Source: Candidula unifasciata
Lineage: Eukaryota > Mollusca > Gastropoda > Stylommatophora > Geomitridae
DNA: 64,000 nt
Assembly: GCA_905116865.2 (NCBI GenBank)
Contig: CAJHNH020002779.1
Span: forward strand, 226,001 to 290,000
Direction: 5' to 3'
Part shown: in pieces, positions 46,706-57,283 of the stretch
Layout: every line of letters begins with the position of its first letter
Position numbering within the stretch: position 1 is the stretch's first letter
Translations under genes and position numbers: made by a program
Notes under the pieces: generated by a model
Seen by the model: the letters and a program-made list of their open reading frames with translations, nothing else
Told to the model about the DNA's origin: nothing
Databases searched by the model: none

Positions 46706-47495
46706 TATTTCTCACCCCCAACAACAGCACCTTCGATGTAACTACGGTTAGATTAATATAGTATAATTAACAAAATAATCTGTCAATCGTCACTCATATA
46801 AAGAAGAGGAGACTGGACGAAGGTACCGTTAGACCAGTGGTTTTTAATCTTTGTGTTAGCACCTCCTTGAATATGACAAGACACCCACGTTTCTTCCTCT
46901 TCATCCCCCCCCCCCCGCCCTTTTTTTTAAGTTACTAAAAAAAGAAGGCAAAAATGACAAACTTCTAGAACATCCACACAAGTCAAAATACAGAGAAGAA
47001 AGAATCATGAACAATTGTTAATTTAGCGTGCAAAAATCAATGCGGGTTAATTTGGTCTTGATGGTTTGTGCTTGGGGGGTGGGAGGTGTGCTGACGGACA
47101 AGGCACAACGGAGATCACTATCCGTATCAAGCTGGTAGCGCTGTTTTATTTATTTTTTAGCTGTTAATATTTTATTTGTAATTAAACTTGGTGGTGTAGG
47201 GGGTGTTTAAGAAATACACATTTCGCCAAAAATTGCCACAACGGTATCCCGTAGAAAATGCAAAAGGAAGTATGCAATGACAGCTATGTAACAGACCCTG
47301 TAATGGTAACAAGCGCAGACGCGCGTAACAATGTCTGCGCTGGTTGATTTCATACTGCCGGATCTATTACCTGGTGGTCTCTGTAGCCTCAGCTTTGCTT
47401 ACAGTCCATCATTGACACCATAAATAACATTACAACAGAGACGTCTTGGCTTGTTTCCGCCATGACTAAATGATAGGGCAGTGTGGCCCATAATT
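46706..47495. other. No gene; one hAT-like terminus
   Basis: CCAGTGGTTTTTAATCTTTG at 46835 resembles a hAT end without an identified partner. Poly-C at about 46906-46916. Confidence 0.4.
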
Positions 47496-47612
47496 TCTTC
47501 TTTTTCTTCTTCTTCTTCTTCTTCTTCTTCTTCTTCTTCTTCATCTTCTTCTTCTTCTTCTTCTTCTTCTTCTTCTTCTTCTTCTTCTTCTTCTTCTTCT
47601 TCTTCTTCATCT
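47496..47612 (+). repeat. TTC microsatellite
   Basis: (TTC)n with two CATC interruptions, giving poly-Ser, poly-Phe or poly-Lys frames. Confidence 0.95.
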
Positions 47613-47664
47613 TTGCCTCAGGCACAACAAGCATATGGGAAGAGCACCCATACTTGTACAGACC

Positions 47665-47872
47665 AATCGGCACTAGGCGGGTAATGTGGTCAGCATTACG
47701 CCTGTGGTCTTTACTTCCCTAGGACATGCATCCTGGTACCCATTTTAGGCTAGGTCGACCTGCAACGCCCCATACCACGATAAAAATCAGTGCAGCAGGC
47801 AGTGGGTTACGATCGCGGTACGTTGGAGTGACGAGTCAGACTCGCACCACCTAATTAATCCACGGATGCCGC
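47665..47872 (-). mobile_element. SINE family B relative
   Basis: GGCGGGTAATGTGGTCAGCA, TCTTTACTTCCCTAGGACAT and GGTACCCATTTTAGGCTAGG in reverse B order. Confidence 0.6.
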
Positions 47873-48084
47873 TCAGATAAATAGTGCTGTTGTATTTTTC
47901 CATGGTTGCTTGACGTCCTTCTCCTCTGCTGGTGTATGTCTTGTACGGCATAGCGTTACAAGTATTTTAAGTGGGCAAACCATCAATGTGCTGCAGCAGT
48001 TTATGTGATGTTTAGGGGCTAGCTTTGTTGTCATTCCGGCCGTGCTAGGGTTGTTTATAGCAGGCATTCGTGCTATAATTGTTT

Positions 48085-48855
48085 ATGTCATGTCAACTAA
48101 CTAGCGCTGTGTAGGCCGTGTCAACGTTCTAGAGTTGGCTATACCATGCCAACGTGCTAGAGCTGGCTATGCCTTGTCAACGTGCTAGAGTTGGCTATGC
48201 CCTGTCAACGTGCTAGAGTTGTGTATGCCACGGCCACGTGCTAGAGTTGTGTATGCCATGTCAACGTGCTAGAGTTGTGTATGCCACGGCCACGTGCTAG
48301 AGTTGTGTATGCCATGTCAACGTGCTAGAGTTGTGTATGCCATGTCGACGTGCTAGAGTTGTGTATGCCATGTCAATGCGCAAGAGTTGTGTATGCCATG
48401 TCAACGTGCTAGAGTTGTTAATGCCACGTCAACGTGCTAGAGTTGTATATGCCACGTCAACGTGTTAGAGTTGTATATGCCACGTCAACGTGCTAAAGTT
48501 GTGTATGTCATGTCAACGTGCTAGAGTTGTGTATGTCACGCCCACGTGCTAGAGTTGTGTATGTCATGTCAACGTGCTAGAGTTGTGTATGCCACGTCAA
48601 CATGCTAGAGTTATGTTTGCCACGTCAATGTGCTAGAGCTGTGTATGCCACGTCAACATGCTAGAGTTGTGTTTGCCACGCCCACGTGCTAGAGCTGTCT
48701 ATGCCACGTCAACGTGCTAAAGTTGTGTATGTCATGTCAACGTGCTAAAGTTGTGTATGTCATGTCAACATGCTAGAGTTATGTTTGCCACGTCAATGTG
48801 CTAGAGCTGTGTATGTCATGACTAGTTGTGCTAGAGTCTTTTACATTATATTAAA
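48085..48855 (+). repeat. 28-bp satellite
   Basis: Unit GCCATGTCAACGTGCTAGAG then TTGTGTAT, about 27 copies. CACGTG-type and CACGGCCACGTG variants are interspersed. Confidence 0.95.
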
Positions 48856-48881
48856 GTGCTATATCTATTTACTACATGTTC

Positions 48882-49064
48882 TTCTTCTTCTTCTTCTTGT
48901 TCACCGGCTGTGAATTCCGGCGGTAAGTCGCGGTTGTTCGTCCAAAATGGACTTTTGGCTTTTACCTTGACCTGAGTTTTGCGTGTACATCCGTTTTACT
49001 GGCTTATTTGTTTGCAGTTCTCGTTCCCCGCCTCTCCGGCAGATGTACTCCGACTTCGGAGGAA
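48882..49064 (-). mobile_element. SINE family E2 inside satellite, perfect 11-bp TSD
   Basis: The TTC-type tail is at the left (48881-48898), then CACCGGCTGTGAATTCCGGC, GACTTTTGGCTTTTACCTTG and AGATGTACTCCGACTTCGGA. ACTACATGTTC lies at 48871-48881 and 49065-49075, identical. 5'-truncated, as in LINE-driven insertion. Closest relative in the window is the copy at 60150-60385. Confidence 0.9.
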
Positions 49065-49075
49065 ACTACATGTTC

Positions 49076-50272
49076 AAGGGCTAGATATAAATGTTTACTC
49101 AACGAGTAAGTTCCAGACAGAAACGTTTACTATACGTCTAAGTGCTAGATAGAAATGTTTACTTCTTGTCTAAGTGCTAGGTACAAAGTTTACTCTATGT
49201 CTTAGTGCTAGATATAAATAGTTACTGCGTGTCTAAGTGTTTCAGTGCTAGATACAAATGTTTACTCCATGTCTAAGTGCTAGATACAACTGTTTACTCT
49301 GTGTTTCAGTGCTAGATATTAATGTTTACTCCATGTCTAAGCGCTAGATACAAATGTTTACTCCATGTCTAGGTGCTAGATACAAATGTTTACTCTGTGT
49401 TTCAGTGCTAGATACAAATGTTTACTCTTTGTCTAAGTGCTATATTCAAATGTTTACTCCATGTCTAAGTGCTAGATACAACTGTTTATTCTGTGTTTCA
49501 GTGCTAGATACAAATGTTTACTCTGTGTTTGTGTGCTCGCTATAAATGTTTACTCCAGGTCTAAGCGTTAGATACAACTGTTTACTCTGTGTTTAAGTGC
49601 TAGATATAAATGTTTACTCCATGTCTAAGTGTTAGATACAACTGTTTACTCTGTGTTTAAGTGCTAGATATAAATGTTTACTCCATGTCTAAGTGTTAGA
49701 TACAACTGTTTACTTTGTGTTTAAGTGCTAGATATAAATGTTTACTCCATGTCTAAGTGCTAGATACAAATGTTTGTTCCGTGTCTAAGTGCTAGATACA
49801 AATGTTTGTTCCGTGTCTAAGTGCTATATATAAATGGTTACTCCATGTCTAAGTGATATATATAAATGTCCATGTCTAAGTGCTAGATGCAAATGGTTAC
49901 TCCATGTCTAAGTGATATATATAAATGTCCATGTCTCAGTGCTAGATACAAATGTTTGTTCCGTGTCTAAGTGCTAGATACAAATGTTTGTTCCGTGTCT
50001 AAGTGCTAGATATAAATGGTTCCTCCATGTCTAAGTGATATATATAAATGTCCATGTCTAAGTGCTAGATACAAATGTTTGTTCCGTGTCTAAGTGCTAG
50101 ATATAAATGGTTACTCCATGTCTAAGTGATATATATATAAATGTCCATGTCTAAGTGCTAGATACAAATGTTTGTTCCGTGTCTAAGTGCTAGATATAAA
50201 TGGTTACTCCATGTCTAAGTGATATATATAAATGTCCATGTCTAAGTGCTAGATACAAATATGCGGACCTAA
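49076..50272 (+). repeat. 32-bp satellite
   Basis: Unit TCTAAGTGCTAGATACAAAT then GTTTACTCCATG. From about 49840 rightwards it adopts a longer composite unit alternating GTTTGTTCCGTG with GATATATATAAATGTCCATG. Confidence 0.95.
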
Positions 50273-50279
50273 ATCTTCA

Positions 50280-50479
50280 GACTCACGACTCCGGATAGTT
50301 CGACGTTAGTCTCCCCCATATCCCGCCCATATACACACTAACTAATTTCTGATTGGTAGATCCCGAGCCGCGTGACCTTCTCCTTACGCAGATGTTCTAC
50401 AATGCCGTTGGGTTCTTTTTACGATGGTCTCCCCAGTTGCATACCACCAGTTGTAGGTCAACTCCAGTGATAAGTTGGT
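50280..50479. other. Unrecognised sequence with CCAAT-box-like module
   Basis: AGTCTCCCCC (near 50311), TTTCTGATTGG (near 50345) and GGTCTCCCCAGTTGCAT (near 50426) resemble, in inverse order, motifs in the spacer at 50669-50837. Confidence 0.4.
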
Positions 50480-51060
50480 TGGGTTAGTCTACCGGTGTCG
50501 AGGTTATGGGTGTCGCAGCCTGTTGTCTGGTATTTACGTTTTTATTTTCGAGAAAGAGGCGGCCTGTGACATAGGTTTTGTCACTCCCTAGGGGGGTTGT
50601 TAGACCCAGTATCTAAATGTTTTAGAAGTGTTAAAAGCTCTGGCATGGTAAAATATACAACACGCAATATGAGGGCGAGTGCGGAATATCCCTGTGACCT
50701 TGTGTAAAAGTCGGATCGCTCGAGGCCGACCTATCAGAGTGGGGCGGTCAGTAGGTCATCCAATCAGAAGCGAGCTAGAGTGTCGCGCTGTGCAAATGGG
50801 GAGACCAGCGTAAAATTTACCTGCCGTTGATATCGCGTGGTATATAATTCAGCACACCAGAGCTTTTAATACTCCAAAAGCATGGACAAACTGGATCTAA
50901 CACAAACCCAACCCCAGAGAGTGCTGCAACCTATGTCACATGCATTATCTTTCTCGGAATAAAAACGTAAATGCAAGACATCGGAGGAACCAAACAACAG
51001 AGCGGGACACACCAGTTACCTTCATGAAAGTCGACCAGCCTAACAGTCGAACTAACCCAC
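50480..51060. promoter_or_regulatory. Large inverted repeat with outward TATA and polyA-like motifs
   Basis: The left arm (about 50484-50668) and right arm (about 50838-51058) are imperfect inverted copies around a 170-bp spacer. The right arm holds GTATATAATTC (near 50841), AGAGCTTTTAATACTCCAAA, a 26-codon ATG frame (50882-50962) and GAATAAAAACG (near 50957). The left arm carries GTATATTTTA, AGAGCTTTTAACACTTC and AAATAAAAACG on the minus strand. The spacer has CCAATCAGAAG and TGCAAATGGGGAGACC. The arrangement suggests two divergent short transcription units or inverted LTR-like ends. Function is inferred from motifs only. Confidence 0.45.
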
Positions 51061-51077
51061 GACCCCCTGTCTACACC

Positions 51078-51190
51078 CAGTGTTGCCATATTGGCATTTT
51101 TGATGCCAGATTCCACAAATTTGGCATTTTCTTGCATATTTTGAGTAGTGGTTTTGGCATAACATGAAGTTTTTTCATCTGGCAACCCTG
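51078..51190 (+). mobile_element. 113-bp hAT-type MITE with 7/8 TSD
   Basis: CAGTGTTGCCATATTGGCAT at the left and TCTGGCAACCCTG at the right. Flanks TCTACACC (51070-51077) and TCTACGCC (51191-51198) differ by one base. The terminus resembles family F, but the interior is different. Confidence 0.8.
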
Positions 51191-51504
51191 TCTACGCCGC
51201 CCTTAAAATTTTTTTCTAAATAAAAGGCAGCAGCGACAGTTTGACAGTGCTCCGCCCTCGTCACAAAACATCACTGGCAGTGATGACTAAGCTAAGAAAA
51301 GCTCAGCCATAAACTAGGCGCTTTTTTTTTTTTTCAATTTTTCCTGAGTAAGTTCGTCCAAGACCGGTCTGGGTTTGTCCGACGAAGCAATTAACATCCG
51401 ATGCCGTACAGCAGGCCTAGTATTGGGATAGCTGCCCCCTCTTCCCACAGCATAAGGCAAATCCCATCAGTACAAAGAGACATCCCATACAAAGCATATG
51501 CATT

Positions 51505-51895
51505 CCCACCCTATACTACCAGTGCCAGATGTGGTCCCTCACAACAAAACATACAAGAAAATTAGTAACCATGGAAATGAGGTGTCTGAGAAAGGCTGTA
51601 GGAGTGACCAGAAAAGATCAAATCAGGAATGAGGTCATACGAAATAAAGTCGGCACAGAACCAATTCTAAATTATATACAAAGACAGCAAATTAAATGGG
51701 TTGCTCACTTCTGGAGAATGCCTTCTGATTCTATACCATACAATGCATATACCAAAAGAGTAGGACGTAGATCAAGAGCAAGATGGGAAGATAACATCAG
51801 AGAAACTCTACAACACTACGGTGTGTCTATGGTTGAAGCAGCCAGAAGAGCACGAAGCTGGACCTAATATCTCCCTCGACACCCGAAGCGGTAAA
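51505..51895 (+). mobile_element. LINE 3' coding remnant
   Basis: Continuous frame: YQCQMWSLTTKHTRKLVTME, MRCLRKAVGVTRKDQIRNEV, QRQQIKWVAHFWRMPSDSIP, VGRRSRARWEDNIRETLQHY. This is the conserved order W.LT...R.L...EMRCLR...R..RI.NE...Q...KW.GH..RM...GRR.R.RW found behind non-LTR reverse transcriptase domains. It ends near a PRHPKR peptide. 5'-truncated. Confidence 0.85.
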
Positions 51896-52550
51896 AAGAG
51901 GACGTAAAGAAGAAGTTTGTCCGAATCACTTGTTAACATTTGTAATTCCCCTAAGACAGAAAGGAGGCAAGAGATTCTCACTGCAGTCCCTTCTCCTGTT
52001 TCTTCACTTGTACTGGTCCAGGATATGCCTTCCAGTGCGTTCAACATAGCTTTAAACAGTGCATTGTCTTCACGGCTGCCAAAAGGATTATAATCAAAGC
52101 CCAAGCTATACTGACAAAACCCCAAACAATACATAAACAAACAAAATCAAAAACCCAAGACTATGATTAAAAAGTAAAAAATGTTATAGATACGAAAAGA
52201 AATATTTACACACTTTATATAATAATGATATATTTTTTTAAAATCAAGATTCCAAAAAACTAGAAGTCAAATAAATAAAACTCCTAGATACTGGGGAAAA
52301 CCCAAGTAGTGGCAGCCCTGGACTGTCTTTCGCGTGAATACCACACAATTGAGCCGACAAAACTGGTCTGTCCACTTAAAAGCAAGGAGGTGAGATAAAC
52401 GTGGCCACTGTTGGAGCTGGAGCAGACCATGTGTAAATTTGCCGTGACGCCTTAAGAATAAAGGGTTGGGTATAACATGGCACGGTTTTGATTTGACTTC
52501 CACCGATTGTTTGCAGGTTCCTGATTCTATATACTTCTTCTACCGCTTTC
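51896..52550. other. No gene recognised
   Basis: AT-rich, no supported exon or family. Confidence 0.4.
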
Positions 52551-52554
52551 CATT

Positions 52555-53870
52555 CTCCTTCTCGCCCTTTTTCCTCTTGTTCTTCTTCATTCTTCACTCT
52601 TTTTGCTTTCGTTCTACCCCCGTCTTGTTTTCATTCTTCATTCTTCTTGCTTTCGTTCTACTCCCGTCTAGTTTTCATTCTTCACTTTTCTTGCTTTCGT
52701 TCCTCTCCCGTCTTGTTTTCATTCTTTACTCTTCTTGCTTTTGTTCTACTCCCGTCTAGTTTTCATTCTTTACTCTTCTTGCTTTCGTTCCTCTCCCGTC
52801 TTGTTTTCATTCTTTACTCTTCTTGCTTTCGTTCCTCTCCCGTCTTGTTTTCATTCTTTACTCTTCTTGCTTTTGTTCTACTCCCGTCTTGTTTTCAATC
52901 TTCACTCTTCTTGCTTTCGTTCCTCTCCCGTCTAGTTTTCATTCTTCACTCTTCTTGCTTTCGTTCCTCTCCCGTCTTGTTTTCATTCTTTACTCTTCTT
53001 GCTTTTGTTCTACTCCCGTCTAGTTTTCATTCTTCACTCTTCTTGCTTTTGTTCTACTCCCGTCTTGTTTTCAATTTTCACTCTTCTTGCTTTCGTTCCT
53101 CTCCCGTCTTGTTTTCATTCTTCACTCTTCTTGCTTTCGTTCTACTCGCGTCTTGTTTTCATTCTTCACTCTTCTTATTTCGTTCTACTCCCGTCTTGTT
53201 TTCATTCTTCACTCTTCTTGCTTTCGTTTCTCTCCCGTCTAGTTTTCATTCTTCACTCTTCTTGCTTTCGTTCCTCTCCCGTCTTGTTTTCATTCTTCAC
53301 TCTTCTTGCTTTCGTTCTACTCCCGTCTTGTTTTCATTCTTCACTCTTCTTGCTTTCGTTCTACTCCAGTCTAGTTTTCTTTCTTCACTCTTCTTGCTTT
53401 CGTTCCTCTCCCGTCTTGTTTTTATTCTCCACTCTTCTTGCTTTCGTTCCTCTCCCGTCTTGTTTTTATTCTCCACTCTTCTTGCTTTCGTTCCTCTCCC
53501 GTCTTGTTTTTATTCTCTACTCTTCTTGCTTTCGTTCTACTCCCGTCTTGTTTTCATTCTTCACTCGTCTTGCTTTCGTTCCTCTCCCGTCTTGTTTTTA
53601 TTCTCCACTCTTCTTGCTTTCGTTCCTCTCCCGTCTTGTTTTCATTCTTCACTCGTCTTGCTTTCGTTCCTCTCCCGTCTTTGTTTTTATTCTCCACTCT
53701 TCTTGCTTTCGTTCCTCTCCCGTCTTGTTTTTATTCTCCACTCTTCTTGCTTTCGTTCCTCTCCCGTCTTGTTTTCATTCTTCAGTCGTCTTGCTTTCGT
53801 TCCTCTCCCGTCTTGTTTTTATTCTCCACTCTTCTTGCTTATCGTTCTTCTCCGTTCTTGTTTTCTTGCA
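52555..53870 (+). repeat. 44-bp pyrimidine-rich satellite, about 30 copies
   Basis: Unit TTCATTCTTCACTCTTCTTG, CTTTCGTTCCTCTCCCGTCT, TGTT. The 44-bp period rotates the frame, and all three plus frames stay open for long stretches (up to 430 codons), so the Phe/Leu/Ser polypeptides are artefacts. A poly-C tract follows at about 53886-53899. Confidence 0.95.
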
Positions 53871-54103
53871 TCACTTTTTTTTACGTTTTTCGCCCCCCCC
53901 CCCCCCCGACATATTTTCATGCTTCTCACCCAGTCGTAAGCAAAGCGTCACATGTCTATGAGTGCAAATCAATACATGTCTGTTTGTTTATAAGATATAA
54001 TGTTTACTTGATCTCAAAGACTCCCCGTCTTCAAATGCAAAAAGAAAATTGGCTCTGCTTCGAAAAACGGTTCCAAATTATCAAGGCCTAAAATATAACC
54101 TAA
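53871..54103. other. No gene recognised
   Basis: Short unique stretch between the satellite and a foldback element. Confidence 0.4.
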
Positions 54104-54382
54104 CAGGGCCTCAGTCACGAGTAAATTGCGGACCTCTTTCCGGTCACTATACCGCCACCGCCTAGAGTATCTTCCGCGCCGCTACGCGGGGCTAAACTAG
54201 ATGGCTGGGACTCACGAGCAAATAAAATGATGTAAGCTGCAGGAGATGCGGTAGCTGCTGCTCGTGAGTCCTAGCCATCTAGTTTAGCTAGAGAGATACT
54301 CTCGGTGGTGACTTTAACTCGGCGGAAGCTTTTCCGCGGTATGCTGTGTAGTTGCCGCAATTTTCATGTGACTAAGCCCCTG
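54104..54382. mobile_element. Foldback MITE with near-perfect 30-bp inner arms
   Basis: Outer ends CAGGGCCTCAGTCAC and GTGACTAAGCCCCTG are inverted repeats with TAA on both outer sides (54101-54103, 54383-54385), consistent with a 3-bp duplication. Arms continue inward (AAATTGCGG, CCACCG, GAGTATCT). The inner arms 54191-54220 and 54259-54288 match at 29 of 30 bases around a 38-base loop. The left arm has an extra CCGCGCCGCTACGCGG hairpin. Possibly PIF/Harbinger-like. Confidence 0.75.
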
Positions 54383-55220
54383 TAAGTATTTTCGGCCTCG
54401 ATAATTTGGGACCGTTATTCAGGGGGCAGCCGAAAAATGCCCTATTTTACTATTATTGTTTACTATTATCACAAAAAAGCTGCTTGGTTTAGTATAAAAC
54501 GTATCGAGAGAGAAAAGAAAACGTTCGTTATGTGCTTTCGCCACTCAAGCAGAAACTGTAACGTACTACCACCATACTTGCTGTGCACGCATACTTTTAA
54601 CAGCGAAGCGACAAGGACGACAATACCACGTGATGCCCTCTCCCGTAGAATAGTTACCTGTTAACGCTTATTAATATGTGAACTTATATGATCGCGCTTG
54701 GCCATCGACCGCCTGAAACCTCCTTAGCATCCGACACACAGCCCGTTCCTCCCGTAAACATACACATCAAGCCACCCACTTGTCTGTCTAGAGCAACTTT
54801 AGTCAAAGTGTTTACTTACTTACCCCCTACTTCTGGCAAAAATAAGACCCACAGAGTTTACGAATTATTAAGCGAGAGGGCGCATGGTCTGGTTGTGTAG
54901 GTCAAGGACTAATCTTGCCTTTATCACCGAAACTCCAGCAATCCCAAAATGTTACAGCTAGTTTGGCGTGTTCAGACACCAGTCTTCGTCCCATCCCGCA
55001 CACACAAGACGCCACCGGTAGTTTTTGATAGACGGGGCGCGCTTGTGTCATTGTGTATGGTAGCAAACGACATGTTTGAGTGCCACTGGAGCAATGTCAG
55101 ATGTATTATCTTAACGGGGAAACAGCGGTGGGTCTTTCATGTCTTGTTGATTATTAGAGGGGAGAGTTATGATTTTTTAGGAGCTCTATCTGTCTGTATA
55201 TCTATCTATATATCTATCTG

Positions 55221-55227
<7 letters not shown>
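54383..55227. other. No gene recognised
   Basis: Several short plus frames (54437-54664, 54688-54900) lack splice support. Confidence 0.4.

Positions 55228-55305
<78 letters not shown>
55228..55305. repeat. TA microsatellite
   Basis: (TA)n to about 55294, followed by a short CA run. Confidence 0.95.
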
Positions 55306-55307
<2 letters not shown>

Positions 55308-55308
<1 letters not shown>

Positions 55309-55410
55309 TTTCCTGATCCTGAAATACTCTGGGTAGATTTCTCTAAGTTTTGCCCGGGCACCGGCGTTAGGCTACTCTTTTAGATTTCAACTGCCAAGAA
55401 ATTTTCTACC
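55308..55410 (+). mobile_element. Repeat N, partial
   Basis: CTGATCCTGAAATACTCTGG and GGCGTTAGGCTACTCTTTTA match the copies at 17575, 56328 and 57423. Confidence 0.7.
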
Positions 55411-55417
55411 TAAGTAG

Positions 55418-55419
<2 letters not shown>

Positions 55420-55507
<88 letters not shown>

Positions 55508-55530
55508 TGAGAGAGAGAAAGATAGAGAGA
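55420..55530. repeat. TA and GA microsatellite
   Basis: (TA)n at about 55421-55476, then (GA)n to about 55530. Confidence 0.95.
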
Positions 55531-55554
55531 GAGTGAATAGGGCACTAGAACAGA

Positions 55555-55905
55555 ACATGTGAAAAGCGCTATCTCCGCAAGGTCACCAACAACACACGAT
55601 CAGACAGGGTTATGAATACCAGCAGTATAAAGTTGGAATTAGACCATGTCTGGACTATAGTGTCAGACAAAGAATGAAATGGTTCGGCCATCTAGTGAGA
55701 ATGCTGCCAGACCAGACTGCATTTAAGACTTTTTACAGTACACCATCTGGGAGAGGGGGGGGGGGCAAAAAATATATAGATAAATTGTGTACCTGTAAAA
55801 AGATGAACAAATCAATCACTCAAGCAACCCGAGAGGCGCAAGACAAAAACAGAAATCCCCGACACAACTACAACTTGGTGTCAGTGAGACGACAAAAGAA
55901 GGACT
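55555..55905 (+). mobile_element. LINE 3' coding remnant
   Basis: YQQYKVGIRPCLDYSVRQRM, then KWFGHLVRMLPDQTAFKTFY and AQDKNRNPRHNYNLVSVRRQ. The KWFGH(L/V).RM motif is diagnostic of these LINE tails. A poly-G run interrupts it at about 55757-55765. Confidence 0.8.
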
Positions 55906-56100
55906 GACCTTTACGTGGTGTACCTTTTTATAAGCAGCTGGTTCTATTCCTAAAAATATTTCGACAGCCCTGGTCACTTCAACGGAACCTGTCAAAGGTC
56001 AGCACACCACGGCCCTCGTCTGACCTCATGAAACCGAGTCCTTCGAATCCGGGGAATTTTCGAGGTTAACTATACCTCAAGTTTTCATTCCATTGTATTG

Positions 56101-56327
56101 ACTGACTTTCTACCCCACTAGGACATCATACAAGCGATAAACACCCGATGACACAAAGTGCCACCATGTGGATGAGGATCGCCGTGGAGAGGTCCCAGAA
56201 ACCGCGTTCAGACAATTGGCCATTTCATGGCCTGCCTATATTGCGGCCCCTGGTAAAAGCCAGGGTGGGGCTTCAAAAAAACAAAAAAATTGTATCCTAA
56301 AAAAGGACGAAAATGGATAGATTATAA
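56101..56327 (-). mobile_element. SINE family A, copy 6, with perfect 12-bp TSD
   Basis: ACTGACTTTCTACCCCACTA through TATTGCGGCCCCTGGTAAAA to TCCTAAAAAAGGACG. TCCATTGTATTG lies at 56089-56100 and 56328-56339, identical. It landed at the start of repeat N. Confidence 0.9.
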
Positions 56328-56730
56328 TCCATTGTATTGTTTGGTCGTCCCTTATGTATGTATTCTTAGTGGGCATCCCTCTTTATGGACACCCAACACC
56401 ATAGAACTACAGTGGGGAAGCGGAGGTTTAAGGTTTAAACAACAGATCAACTAATGGCACAAGCGTAGTAACCCATAAGTGCTCCGTTCTACTTCTAACT
56501 CAAGTCTGAGTCCGAAGCAGCCGCGATGATCCTGAAACACTCTGGGTAGATTTCTCTCTCTAAGTTTTGCCCGGGCGTCGGGGTTAGGCTACTCTTTTAG
56601 ATTTCAAACTGCCAAGGAATTTTCTACCTGCGCAGCAATACACACGGGCGTCCGATGTAACTACCCAGAGCCAGGAGAAAATACAAAGAAGTCTAAGTGA
56701 AAAAAATACCAGCTTTCATCGGGGACATCC
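56328..56730 (+). mobile_element. Repeat N, long copy
   Basis: TTGTTTGGTCGTCCCTTATG, GGGGAAGCGGAGGTTTAAGG, GATCCTGAAACACTCTGGGT and GGTTAGGCTACTCTTTTAGA, followed by the distal part also seen at 18041-18150. Confidence 0.75.
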
Positions 56731-56810
56731 AGCACACGAGCCAAGAGCAGGGTTATTACCAAACAAGGAGTGCGACTGGAAAAAGGAATGACAACAGACA
56801 GGACTTAGAC

Positions 56811-57003
56811 CAATGGTTCTCAACATTTCTGATGCAGCGACCCTTTAATACAGTTCCTCGTGCTGTGGCGACCCCCCCCCCCCTCCCCCAAACCATACAA
56901 TTATTTGTGATGCTACTTCATAACTTCAATAAATGTGTGTTTTCAGATGGTCTTAGGTGACCGCTGTGAAAGGGTCGTTCGATCAGCACGTTGAGAAACG
57001 CTG
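56811..57003 (+). mobile_element. hAT-type MITE family H, copy 1, 7/8 TSD
   Basis: CAATGGTTCTCAACATTTCT at the left and ACGTTGAGAAACGCTG at the right. Flanks ACTTAGAC (56803-56810) and ACTTAGTC (57004-57011). A poly-C run has expanded inside. Confidence 0.85.
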
Positions 57004-57023
57004 ACTTAGTCCCTCCCTGGGAC

Positions 57024-57283
57024 CAGGGCTACCAAATACTACCCCCCCCCCCCCCCCCCCCACCCAGATCTAGGTTTTTATTTGAAGCTTTAGGGGAATC
57101 TGTTTTGTTTTTAAACATATCCTTATATAAAAGTGGTAAATGTTTCGTTTCGTAACTATTCATTTTGTACATTTTTACAATGTGGGTTTTTTTTTTTTTT
57201 ATTCTTTGCTTATGTTTTGCTTGGGTTTTTGTTTAGCCTAGCTGGGTTTTTCAACAACAACAAAAATCCCATTGACAGCCCTG
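57024..57283 (+). mobile_element. hAT-type MITE family G, copy 2
   Basis: CAGGGCTACCAAATACTACC to GACAGCCCTG, with a poly-C expansion at about 57041-57061. Flanks CCTGGGAC and CCTTGGGC agree at 6 of 8 positions. Confidence 0.8.

Noticed and set aside
48085..50272. CRISPR array
   Set aside because: Units are contiguous with no unique spacers, and the sequence is eukaryotic in character.
52647..53961. 430- and 320-codon Phe/Leu/Ser-rich frames
   Set aside because: Produced by the 44-bp pyrimidine array in rotating frames; no start context, splice signal or unique sequence.
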